Below, piece by piece: positions 1-11,629 of a stretch of 64,000 nt of DNA (its first letter is position 1; the number at the start of each line of letters is the position of its first letter). The notes beneath the pieces were generated by a model that did not search any database, was not told where the DNA came from, and saw only the letters and a list, made by a program, of their open reading frames with translations. The position numbers were made by a program, and so were the translations under genes. The stretch covers positions 15,742,020 through 15,806,019 of the forward strand of contig CAIIXF020000012.1 in NCBI GenBank assembly GCA_903813345.2, read 5' to 3'. The stretch comes from Owenia fusiformis. Taxonomy: Eukaryota; Annelida; Polychaeta; Sabellida; Oweniidae.

Positions 1-938
1 GATGTTCAAATTCAAACTTGTCTCGTGGTCTTCACACTTTTACATAATTTTCCATAACTTTTGTTTGTACCTCTCTCTAAAGCAATTGGATCTGAAGAGC
101 CTTTTGATCAGCAATGAAACTTCTACTTGATGATATGCAGCTTTGAAGTCAATTGTACCCCCATGTAAAGTCAATAACCCTTGCTGAAATCCTCATGATC
201 ATTTTCTGAGAAAAACTCAAGTTTATTGAGTCTAAACAAGTAGATTCATATGGGACAGTATTGATAGAATCTATTTCAATAGTTAGAATAGGGGTTCTAT
301 AAACAGTACATGAGACTTGCTTTTTAGAACTTTTTGTTGGTTCTTACTGCTCAGGGGTCAGTTGAACCATTTTTGCAGGCCTATTTTAGAAGTTAAGCTT
401 TTTGCCAAACCTTTTTTCATATGAGAGTTACTCAGTCCCAAGTCCTGTTCAATACAGAAGGCCTGTCAACTAACTTATTGTAACAGAAAAAAGAATACTA
501 AGCCAATAACATATCGATTGCCACACAGGAAGGTAACTTGGCACAGTGCTAATTTTACCACATCTCATAATGGTCAAGATTGCTCAGTCAAACATGACAG
601 TTACATGATGATCTTTGCACCATTTGATGGAGAATAAATCAGGCTTTTTACTACTACCTTTGTATTTTTTAAAAAATGCTCAGAATTTTAGTATCCTGGT
701 TTTAAAGTTGGGTATACTTTTTTGTGGACGCCCTGTAGATCAAAATAAATATTAAACAAACCGGTTTGTAATGTATTTATCTATTATATTTAGACATTAC
801 ATGTCTATATTTGATGCTGCATAATGAAACATACATGCAAGAATATTTACAAAATATAACAGGTAAAACATAAAAACAGCAATACATTCGTTAATCCTGC
901 ATTTGTAGTTTAACCAGTGCTTTATAACTTTCATAGCT
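1..938. other. No gene recognised; 3' flank of gene A
   Basis: AT-rich sequence with frequent stops in all frames. Around 709-738 a stretch ending in GTGGACGCCCTGTA resembles one terminal repeat of a Tc1/mariner-type element, but no partner end is visible. Nothing else is supported. Confidence 0.5.
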
Positions 939-1992
939 TTATAGCCAGTCCTTGCATAGATTTGGCAACATATGTGGATTATTTTTGCATAGAAATCGTT
1001 TTACTGGTTTGTCATTCTCTGAATTCCCATAAAAGTTTCCCAATAACCACTTGCATTTTTCTGGCAAACTGTCGGTAGATGACGCTCTTGCTTCCTCACA
1101 ATTTATTTTTTGATCTTCCCGAGAAGCTTCGTTCCTAGCTGTACTTGACACAAACGTTGGCGTAGGGTTGGTTTCTGGTCGAGGGTTATCTGTAAAAAGG
1201 ACAATAATAAAATTGGGTGAACTTTTCAAAATGTGCGACCTTGCGACCGTGTTATTATGGTTCTACTTTCCATTGATTTATGTGGTGACCTAAATACAGC
1301 TCTTTCCCTTATTATCGTATCCACAATCAGGGCCAGTAAGAGCCTTTAAGAAAGGGGACCATAATCCCCAGGGGATCATAATTTCTTTCACACCGGTACC
1401 GGTATGCATGTTATAGTAGTAATTGTGATTTTGAAATAATTAAATAGAGTGAGATAAAAGAAAAGGCCCAAGGCCATGGTTCTAATTCCGTACATCCAAT
1501 TCCCCGAATTATGAATGACTATTGTGGAACACAAAGGGGCACCCTAAACCACAAAATACAAATCAAGACCCGTGTAAAACCTACTGAATGCAAGGAGGTT
1601 GATGTTAAATTTCACCCCTCTGATTTTTCTGCATTATGGATAAACATGAACACAACAATAAAAAGAAAGCTATTTGACCCTTCACCTGTCAGATGTTATA
1701 GTCTCTAATAACAGTTTCAAAACTTCGCAAAGTTTAGATTACCTTTTAGCAATATCCATGTAACGCAAGAAGCAACAGCTCCAGTCAGAATTGCAGTAAC
1801 AACAGCACAAATTACGGCAACCTTTAATGTGCAGCGTTTTTCTCGATTCCGTTTTTTCTCAGTGCTCTCATCATAACTCTGAAAGTTTAGTAAAGGTCTT
1901 CTGACATCACCGCCATTCCCGATATTTTCTACTGGCATATGTCCATTTATTTTCCCACCGTTTACGACAGGTCTGTCATTTTCTCCTGGCAT
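939..1992 (-). CDS. Short type II membrane protein A (166 aa, two exons)
   Basis: Two exons on the minus strand: 1992-1743 (donor GTAATC) and 1189-939 (acceptor TTTTTACAG). The junction falls after the first base of a codon and the joined length is a multiple of three. The protein starts MPGEND, has a polar N-terminal tail of about 55 residues with a basic cluster (KKRNREKR), then a membrane segment at about residues 57-82, then a ~84-residue ectodomain with four cysteines. There is no signal peptide, so the tail should be cytoplasmic. The end (CKNNPHMLPNLCKDWL) matches the C-terminal signature of the proteins at 16, 38 and 47 kb, placing it in the same family although its tail is closer to that of long receptor 2 (MPGKGD). 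Function is unknown; a small receptor or co-receptor is possible. The exon model is well supported, the role is not. Confidence 0.72.
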
Positions 1993-3954
1993 TATTGATG
2001 GCTGTTTGTTATATCTTCGACTTGTTGAACTGTGACCTTTCTCGGGAAAGACGGAATCGTTGGTTGCTCCGAGGCACCTTGTGAAAGTTTGAGCTACAAC
2101 AAGACAATGTACAATAATGAACGAATTGGGAAAATATTGTGTTCAAATACTTACGATAAAAATTCTTTATGAAGATTGTTCCTTCGATTCCTTGCAATTT
2201 TCTCAAAAGTTTGCCGGACAAATGATTTTTCTAAATAGTCTTCCTACTTACAAAATGAAGCTTGTCATAACAATGTTCAAATAAAATTGATGTACCAAAT
2301 ATTTAGATTATATTAACTACATTCAAATATTTAGACTGATAATCTAACATATCTGTACAATGAACTTACTTGAGATTTTTATAAAAATCGACGCCACCTA
2401 GTCCCCTATCCAACAAGTTAGCGTTATCTTATCTCCAAACAAAGTATTTGTCAAAATAAGCATCTTTGAAACATTAACCTCGCAGAAATAGGTCTTCTTC
2501 AAATTATGTAACGTGAGGTTTTCTACGTTAACAGTACTGTAGTTAAATGTTAATGTTTAATCTCTTTGATAAAATTTGATATACCCCCTATATAGAGTTC
2601 ACCAACCTGTAAGACTACATACTACAATTAAATAATTATGTTTTTACTTTTACATTGATTTGTGCCGTCCTTACCAATCATTTTTCTTAATTCACAGCTT
2701 GGTTGTTTCAATAAACCTGAAATTCTGAACAACAATCTCACATGATTGGGTAAAGTATTGTGTCAGGAGGGTTTTTAGATTATATTTACATTACATATGT
2801 CCTGAATAACGTTTAAATAATTTAGACCAAGATTTATTAATTTATGTTGCCATAAAATTGTTTTGGTAATAAATTGCAAAGTCGAGGAGTTTTATGGACT
2901 ATTAATGAAAATTTAGTAGATATATAACACCGATTACAGACCAGTAAATCAATTGTATACTTAGTTATTTTGACATCTTATGTAAGATACGGACACTTAG
3001 CATAATAGGTTCGAGGTCTTCACAAAACGAAACTTAATTTAGGCAAACATAAGAAGGTTCTGCTTTAAAAATTGGCGACAGGAAGTGTCTGAAGATAAAA
3101 GTAAACAAACATAAAACAATCAATCACTACAACATGTTTTCGTTTTGTAAAACACTTCAGTAACAATGACAAATCTTACAGAAAGGAGATAGTTTGTTTT
3201 CATCACGTTCACCGTTTTCTTCAAAATGGCCGCTGTTTATTATACTTAGGGTACAATCTCCTGAAAAGACTCCAGTTTGACGACATACAGTAGTTATGTT
3301 CGTTTCTCCCGCTCTGATAGATTTTCAAAACATTTCCAGTCAATTTCTTATAGAAATGTGTACCTTATATAGTAGACAACATATTTAATGTCAGCGTTCA
3401 CACTCCAGTTGATGCTGAATTATATCCATCAATTGTACCCTATTCCATTGTTCTATTCTGTGGCACTGGATTTGTTTACATTACTACGGAATATTACTGA
3501 TAATTTCGGTAAAAATGGTGACCGTACCTTTCGGGAATGGAGAAAACGTTTCATAACAATTCCGCGCTATATACTACAAACCAAGTGCCACGGAATAGAA
3601 CACTGGTAGGGTAGAGGCCTGGGGTGATTGTCTCCAACATTTTCTTTGTGCGTCAGATCATTGTCTGGAATGCTCGGAATTTGTTTCCCTTATGACTGAA
3701 GCTAGAACTTTTGAAGCTGCTTATCAGATGAGCATTTTTCAAATGTTTCTTTTTAGGATTAAGGATTAAAAGTACAGAAGCTGCTCCTTACCTATAATGA
3801 GACGAAATTAGGCCTTGGATTAATGTATGATACTTGTCTTTAAGATTAATTGTAGTCTGACATAGATAATCTAAAACTGTGAAATAGCTAGCTAGGCAGT
3901 CTGCATATCTGAGGCTACACGACTGACATAAATTACAAATCAGATTCAGATTCC
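1993..3954. other. Intergenic region, no gene recognised
   Basis: AT-rich and full of stops. This is the upstream flank of gene A. The only clear structure is a small foldback at 3446-3606, listed separately. No conserved open frame and no motif of the GAAANNGAAA type was noticed. Confidence 0.45.
3446..3606. repeat. Small foldback (MITE-like)
   Basis: TTGTTCTATTCTGTGGCACT on the left is answered by an inverted AGTGCCACGGAATAGAACAC on the right. The inner arms (around ACTACGGAAT and TTCCGCGC) also pair imperfectly. The size and inverted arms suggest a miniature non-autonomous DNA transposon. Confidence 0.55.
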
Positions 3955-4860
3955 AATGTTTTATTGTATTTTCTGTTTTTTGTATATATGTAGATATTGT
4001 ATTTTCCAAATGCATAAATGTGAATATCCACATCAAAGTCATAATAAGCATATTATATAATTTACAACAGTTAAAAATAAACAAACATTATATTTTCTTA
4101 ACGGATACATACAAATCATAGTCATAATTAACAGCTATTACAACATTTTCAAATATACAGATATTATATCTTCTTAATTAATTAACATATATCATTTACA
4201 CTGGTACTCACCTAGTTACGCTGACGATACGTCAGCCTAACAAGATGGAAGAACTTCCGGGCTTCGTTTTCGGTAACATTCTACATGGACAATAATTTGG
4301 CTCAAAATTAAGGAAGATAGTCTAGTTTGAGAATATGCAGGCGGTTCTATGTTCTGTATATTAACGAAGACGCAATGCACATACTGTATTTAGTCCCTCG
4401 CTTTTGTTACGTTGACGATCTTCATGAATATTGTCACACTGGCAAAAATATCTTACCGAAAACGAAGCCCGGAAGTTCTTCCATCTTGTTACGCTGACGT
4501 ATCGTCAGCGTAACTAAGTGAGTACCTGTGATTTAAAACAGTTTCATATATACAGATATTGTATTTTCCAAGTGTACAAATGTAAATATACAAACCATAG
4601 TCATAATTAACAGATATGATTTACAACATTTTCAAATATACAGATATTATATTTTCTTAACGAATACATACAAATCATAGTCATCATAGTTTTTCACATC
4701 AGCCCTTAGCATAGGATTTCATTCTGTGTCTTCATTAACTCATAATTAACAGATATAGTTTACAACAGTTCCAAATATACAGATTTCCCTAACGAATAAG
4801 TGTGAAAATACAAAGCGTAGTTATAATTAACAGATATAATTGAATACACTTTTATATATT
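3955..4860. repeat. Imperfect AT-rich tandem repeat interrupted by a foldback
   Basis: A module of very roughly 90-120 bp recurs several times, recognisable by CATAGTCATAATTAACAG, TTTACAACA and CAAATATACAGATATT. The array continues on both sides of the 4200-4530 foldback, so the foldback inserted into a pre-existing array. Confidence 0.6.
4200..4530. mobile_element. Foldback element with ~75-bp inverted arms (full copy)
   Basis: The left arm reads GGTACTCACCTAGTTACGCT and continues through AAGATGGAAGAACTTCCGGG to the GTTTTCGGTAA region. The right arm is its inverted complement, ending GCGTAACTAAGTGAGTACC. The arms contain an inner palindrome around GACGATACGTC. The core between them holds no coding sequence. 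A one-armed relative lies at 36632-36905. Confidence 0.75.
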
Positions 4861-5034
4861 ACGAAACGCTTATTATAGTATAATATTTCCACAAACTTTA
4901 TTTTATATGTCCGGTTTTGCTATTAAGATATAACGGAAGTATTAAAAAAAGTATTTTAAAAAATATTTTTCCCAGAACATTTCACAGTTACAAACGATCT
5001 TTAATTTAATATTAAGGATATATAAGGGTATATA

Positions 5035-6320
5035 AGGGTATTTATCCCATACTTGGACGTGTTACAGGTACATAAAGCCGGTTTGTAAAAACTTATATTT
5101 TCATCAGCGGGCAGATATAGCTATACGTCCCGCTCCGAGCGGGCAGATATAGTATATCTGCCCGCTACGTCATAATCGCCGCTTGCATATTATGTTCATA
5201 ATTTGTAACGTTCGCGTAATGACTGTACACGACAATGGAGACCAGATGACCAAGATTGGTATGGGATAAACATATTATCCTATAGTCGGTTCAGGATATT
5301 GGGATTATCCCTTGGCCAATATAAAATATTTTCCCTCGGGACCTGCGGCTCTCGGGCAAATATATTATATTGGCCTCGGGATAATCCCAATATCCTGAAC
5401 CTCATATAGGATAATCTCTATTTATCCCATACTTGGACGTGTTACAGGTACATAAAGCCGGTTTGTAAAACCTTATATTTTCATCAGCGGGCAGATATAG
5501 CTTTACGTCCCGCTCCGAGCGGGCAGATATCGTATATCTGCCCGCAACGTCATAATCGCTGTTGCCGTATTGGTTCGTTTTTGTAACGTTCGCATACTGT
5601 AAACGACAATGGAGAAAACGCAGACAATCGCGATCTGTTTGATGCTTTAAAAAGGGAAGGAGCAGTATGCTCCGTTAATAATCAAAGATTTGAACAGGAA
5701 AATCCGGCTACGGAAAAGAATACAAAACTGGACATGAATATTTTGAAATAATTCCACGGTTGGTTGCAGAGTTTTTGAACTGTAACAATTGGACAATGTG
5801 GTTGGTATGTGATAAACAGATCATCTTATAGTCGGTTAAGGATATTGGGATTATCCCTTGGCCAATATAATATATCTACCCTCGGGACCTACGGCCCTCG
5901 GGCAGATATATTATATTATTACCACCTTGCCGGGCCAGTTCTAGGGGTTTTAGTGCTAGTTGAGAAGGCATTCATTTTACTATATCGACCTGAGAAATAT
6001 GTGACGTCATAGTGGTGGTCCATATGGACCGGTCTAGAATATATTCTGGACCGGCAATTTTCCCCGGGAAATTAGATATCGTTCAATGCGTAAGATTTTC
6101 TTGCTGTTTCAGTCCTGGTCGTTAACGGTGGTAATAATACTAATAACGTCATTTCTGCGATCATATAGTGAAATATTGGACCTTGGGCCTTCGGCCCTCG
6201 GTCCAATATTTCACTATATTGCCCTTAGAAATGACGTTATTGTACTATTGGCTTCGGGATAATCCCAATATCCTGAACCTCATATAGGATAATCTCTATA
6301 TCCATACCACTTCAAGTTTA
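5035..6320. repeat. Hairpin-rich repeat block with an internal duplication
   Basis: A ~140-bp segment (beginning TTTATCCCATACTTGGACGT) occurs at about 5040 and again at about 5418. It carries the palindrome around GCGGGCAGATATA and TATATCTGCCCGC. Other hairpins follow: a stem with CCCTCGGGACCTGCGG at 5330-5380, and one near 6170-6230 where AGTGAAATATTGGACC pairs with its complement around GGGCCTTCGGCCC. Flanks repeat GGATATTGGGATTATCCC and its inverse. No gene is supported inside. Confidence 0.7.
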
Positions 6321-6439
6321 AAATGTGTAATGCTGCGTATCATTTTCTATGTTCAAGTATTTTGATAATATTAACTTAGGTATTTCAACTCACTTAGCAA
6401 TTAGTTTATATGAGTGTAATTTACAAACTGCAATACAAA

Positions 6440-9400
6440 TTATGTTTTATCGAGACGAAAGTTGTATGATATTGTGTATTTTGCATACACAGAATTACTC
6501 CCACGGCTATTGTAGATGTTAGAATCAGGCTGTAATGCGTAGACATCGTATCCATAAGTGTCACCCGTGGCTTCGTATCGAAAGTTATAGTCACCACCTT
6601 TATATCTATAACAATTCCTCAACTCACAGACAATCGAGGTCGCGTTACTAAAATAGTTAATGACATTGTAGCCTTTTTCACACGCATGTAGCATGCATTG
6701 TCGTAAATCCCGAGCAGTCGAGACTTTCTTGGAACCACTCGAGTCACAATTTGACTTCTGACAGGATGCTCCCATACGCCTCAGAGTGAACATGTCAGAT
6801 TTACAGTTCGGGGTTCCTGGATAAGGAACAATCCACCATTTTGAAAATGTCTTGTCGCCATAGCATTTATTATCGTAGAATTTCCAATATGTTCCTTCAT
6901 GGTTTGGAGTACACGTATAGGCAAGGAACTTTTTATCTCCATTTACGTATATAAATGTATTGGATCCAGACTCGCTGAAAAAGTTTGATATTTCCCGATC
7001 TGTTGATTTGTGTCCATTGAAGTGTCCTGGAGACCCACACAGTCCAGGAATTTGCATCGGAAATTCAACTGGTTCAGTTTGAAGTAAATTTTTAATAGGT
7101 CTAGTAACATGAGAAAGACTATAAACCACTGAGTTCGAATGCATATCTTCATGAGGTCGAAGATTGAAAACGTAGTCGTTTGTGGTAACATCCCATTGGC
7201 AGTGTTGTGTTTCACAACTGTATCCAGATAATCTATGGGACACGAAGTTCAAGGTATTTGCTTTATCCATACATGCCTTTTCTACACATTCCGATAGGCT
7301 TTTGACAAATGTATCTGATATACGGAAACAAGTAGCCAGAACACTCTTTGTCCATGTCCTTCTCATAAAGTACGAATTATGGCAAGCTTGGATATATGTA
7401 TGTGGCCTGGCATATGTCCTTCCTGTATAAGTTGCGAACTCATCTGTCCACTTGTACGCCCAGTCTATTCCATCGGAGTTTGATTCACATTTATACGCTG
7501 CGCACTCCATTTTTGGATCGTAGTATACAACGTTGGCGTTAACTTTACACGCAAGATAGAAGCAATATTCCGGGGAGTGTAGCATATGTTGTGTCAGTAT
7601 TCCCAAAACTATTTTCTTACAGTTTGGACGAACCTTCCTCACTTTATCAAACATGTGGTCATTACTTCGTACCAGCAAGAAATCTCCAGAGGGACACGCA
7701 TCATCTGAAACTAAAAGGACACTCCCATTTGAAACACCCTATATAGTCCATGGTATGACTTCTGAATATGAAGGATCCGTAGCACACTATAGCGCAGCAA
7801 CATTTGAAGCAATATTTATGGAGGTGCATATGTCTTGATTCTTTCAATATACCATTTGCTGAAAAAACGTGCGCCTTTCGGGTCAAAAAATGTCTTTCAT
7901 CACAAGGGGTCAAAAAACGTTAATATTTTGATTCGAACTTTTATACATTTTATAAGACACAGACAGTTATTCCAAACATACGAACAAAAAATATATTATC
8001 AAAATGCAAAAATATACTTTACTTTACTGTAGATGATGGTGTTCAATTAGTGTAATTACGCAAGTGTATTTTTCAGATTTTGTTTGAATTTTCAATATGA
8101 GCCAAGCAGATTCAACAAAATTGTTTGGAATATTTAGGTAATTTATGATTGGGAACATTTTAATTTTCTTACAATTTAAAACATTTTATTACCAGATTTT
8201 TTCCTTATAATCGCAAGGGGTCAAACAACAAATTATTGTTCAAGTTTTATAAAATATAATACAATAACAAATAGGTAAGATTTATATCTAATTGAATGTA
8301 ACAGAGGTATTGGAATGTTCATATATTCCAAGGGCATGTCTAATAATCAATTAGAGTCATATGCAATCGAACGCCTTACAATTTTTTGTCGACGTTATTG
8401 CTGGCTATTATCAAGTTTTCTGATGGTTGTTTCTTCTTTGACCTTGCCGCATATAATCAAATTTTAGGAGGATAATGACAACGGCTTTTCTCAATTATTC
8501 ATGAATTCGACCAAGTCCCAATTAGTTAAGGAAGAGCAACAGGCCCTCCTTTATTTTTATGTTCACTGCTGAATAAAGGTCCGTATCTCAAAACGTACTG
8601 AAACCCATTTTTCGAAAAACTAGCATAATTTAAGCATTTGTCATTCTAATATAAAAGTGATTCATTTGTAGCATTTATCTTATTAATACCTGAGAAACAA
8701 TGCAAAACGTTGATACACTGATTACATAATTTTTTGGTATTGATAAGAAAAATAACCTCAACTTATAGCTTAGAAACCTAAATCGTATATTTAAAATAAT
8801 TTTGTATTATTTTCTGTTGCATTGTGTAGTCTAAATTGTGAAAAATTGGGATTTTATTTTTTGGTAATTTTTTGACCTCTGTTAATGGCAGGCATAATTC
8901 AGCCCAAAAGCCGGGAGTATATTAAACGGTTATAATAAAAATAATTAGGGAACATAATGTAGGTATGTTAATGTTAGGTCAAATATCGCTGCGCTATAGT
9001 GTGCTACCAGCTCCTTTGTAAGACGTCCTAGAGATTTCATACCATGGACTAATAGGTCTATGTATATATGTTATGTAAAATGAATCGGCTACAATAAAAT
9101 GACCTGATATAGTTTACGCCGTTAGCATAATGTGTATGTCTCCATGAAGTCATTTACATAAAGAATATCACTTAAATTCGTCAATGACACTGTACATGCG
9201 CTTCAGATGCATTTCTTGATTATCTGAGGAATTTGCAATTTACTTATCACAAAATAGATGAATTCTATCATAAGAACACCATAAAACAACTTACACATCA
9301 AAGATGTCATTTTGGTAACGTTTCTCCCAATAGCATCAAAATGATTGTTCTCTTCAAAACAGGTTTCAATTTTCTCAGCCGTTCGTTCTTCGAGTGGATC

Positions 9401-9938
9401 GGATGCAGTCATATTTATGGCATCCAAACAACCACGTACGGTTTTATGTCGTATATCAGGAGAAGTCGGCTCTAAATCGCCTTTTGGACTTACTGCACAT
9501 GGTGAATCTGGATAAAAATAAATAAGCTCAAAAGATAGAGACTTAAATGTATTTAAATGAGAATTTTCAGTTTTAACGATTGTTTTTTGAGGGAAATAAA
9601 GAAATACAGTGTAGTTTGCTACGATGGATGATGTAATTGACCAGTTTGTAGTTTTTGATATTTACATGCAGCATTAATTTCCCTAGATACTTACATTTAC
9701 CTTTTAGGAACATTGTGACAAAAATGACGTTTGCCGCTAATGAAGTCACTGCAACAGCGATAGCACAAATTTTAGCAACCTTTAGTGTGCAATACTTTGC
9801 TCCTGTTTCGACGTTAGAATCGGGAGTACAAGTTCCAACTTCATTGATAGTTGCATATCGAACGTTGTTTGGCAGAAGATATCCTTGGGCATCATGTGCC
9901 TCATCGTGTTCTTGTCTAATCTGTCTAGCAGACGACAT
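6440..9938 (-). CDS. Long Cys-rich type II membrane receptor 1 (573 aa, three exons)
   Basis: Three exons on the minus strand: 9938-9701, 9507-9295 and 7710-6440. Both junctions are phase 1 and the joined length is divisible by three. The tail (residues 1-54) contains GYLLP at 19-23 and VRYATI at 26-31, which fits the ITIM pattern. The membrane segment is at about 55-78. Exon 2 codes a ~70-residue stalk/Cys module with NMT and NVT glycosylation sequons. Exon 3 (from residue 151) codes a ~420-residue Cys-rich ectodomain that opens CPSGDF and has at least three repeats of a C-x3-C...C pattern resembling PAN/apple modules. The last of these contains CMLHACEKGYNVINYF. The domain call is inference from cysteine spacing; a cell-surface binding receptor is the likeliest role. 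The second intron carries a DNA transposon (7744-9051). Paralogues lie at 41.8 and 57.9 kb. Confidence 0.8.
7744..9051. mobile_element. Non-autonomous DNA transposon, copy 1 (intronic)
   Basis: About 1.3 kb bounded by inverted ends TAGTCCATGGTATGA and TCATACCATGGACTA. Inner inverted blocks GTAGCACACTATAGCGCAGC and its complement lie near each end. No transposase frame is seen. A second copy, interrupted by another element, lies at 30132-33135. It sits between exons 2 and 3 of long receptor 1. Confidence 0.78.
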
Positions 9939-11600
9939 GTTCTTTAGAGGGGCAAATTAAGGAATGTTATTTTGGACCTATTCGAGACTTTATCTGGTCT
10001 TGAAATGAAACTTGGCATAATGCCATACGGGTCGACGTGCATGTAATGTTTAACAAAATGTAAACCTGGAGGTATTAGTGTGCGACACAATCAAAAAGGT
10101 GCAATATTATTCAACTACATGTTTTTCATCTATCGAGAAATTAACTTTATTTTAGGTATACAAAACACTATTATTAACTACATAAAAGTATCCAAAGCAA
10201 TACATTTTGGAAGAAATTTAACCAAGTTTTATAGTAGCATTGGATGGCAAAACATTCTCATTAATGTTTAATCCAGAGTGTAGATGGACATGCGCATGCG
10301 CAAATAAGAGCGACATTGCAACTTTGACTTTATTTTATAAAGTTCATATCTTTTCGTATGATTTGGTGTAGTTACTAGTAACGTTCGCGTAAATGCTTTT
10401 GAATTTTATTCATTGCAAAATTAATTTTCTCTTGGTCTTGGTTTTCTCTTTGTGTTTGTGGTCTCTGATTTTGTCCAATCCCTTTGTTCTGGCTGTTGTA
10501 CCATTCCAATATATCCCGTCCTTGCAATGGGGAACGATAAAGAATTTACCACGACAGTAAAACATCAAATAAGTTATTGACAAAATTATATTGTCAGCCA
10601 AGCTAGAAGCGTATTTATATCTAAACTCAAATAATAAACTCTATTAATGCTTGTGATGCAATTTAGTGGTTAGGTCGAATGGATATGAATTGGGTATTTT
10701 TACCAAATAGAAGATTTCGTGTGATTATACAACAATGTGAATTATGTTTACAAATAAAGGACTTCTTTGAAGTTATAAGTCTGTTTTTTGACTTTGTACG
10801 TAATAACAAAGGTTTAACCAAAGTTCATCGATAAAAAATAAACAATTTTAGATTGCATGATCAACATATTCTTAACAAGTAGTTTCGTTTTGTACGTCTT
10901 GAACTATTTCAGTCACGTAAACGTAGAAGTCCACGTTGACTTAAAATCTTAAGTTGACGTTAATAGCTCGACGTTTTGACCTGGCTAACATATGACATCA
11001 GTACGCACATAAAAAGATAAAAAGTATAATTGTTCTTTGCTTGAGAAGACCCAACACAATATAAATAAAAACGTGGTAGTGAAACACCGTCATAACCTAA
11101 ATCAATCAAAAGGTTATTCCTAAATGTTACAAAGGTAGATATTGAAAATGTATTTTAGCACCATCCACTTTGACAAATCACTCTTCAGATTTTTGGACAT
11201 TCTTTTAAGAGAATATGGCATATAATTAAGTGCTTTAATGTTTTTGTTTAATGTTACGCTTGGCACTGCACGTTTGGCCTGAATCAACATTGTAAATATT
11301 GATAACCTGAAGTTTATGTTAGTTGAGGGAGGGCAACGAAGTCTAATTCATTAAAGTACACTAAAGTGTGACAATGACATAAATCTGTCTTGTTTTAAAA
11401 ACTGGTCGAATATGGTAAAGCTTGTTTTATACACCAGTTGATTTAAGTGCCATCTAGCAGTAACAGCGATATCAATCTAAAGCTTTTAAAAAATAGATGA
11501 CAGTTAAATGCAATGGTAATGACTGGGCAACGTGTGTCAAATTCCAGCCAATCAGAACACCGTATTTTATAAAATAGCATTGCATTATATAATCTCCTAC
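9939..11600. other. Intergenic region, no gene recognised
   Basis: AT-rich 5' flank of long receptor 1. Short open frames are present but none has splice context, homology or repeat support. No GAAANNGAAA motif pair of the kind upstream of the short membrane genes was noticed here. Confidence 0.45.
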
Positions 11601-11629
11601 GCATCTACTCTAATCAAACCGGAAAACCC

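Noticed and set aside
6943-7430. Secondary frames on both strands inside long receptor 1
   Set aside because: They overlap the well-supported third exon in other frames and are not conserved in receptors 2 and 3.
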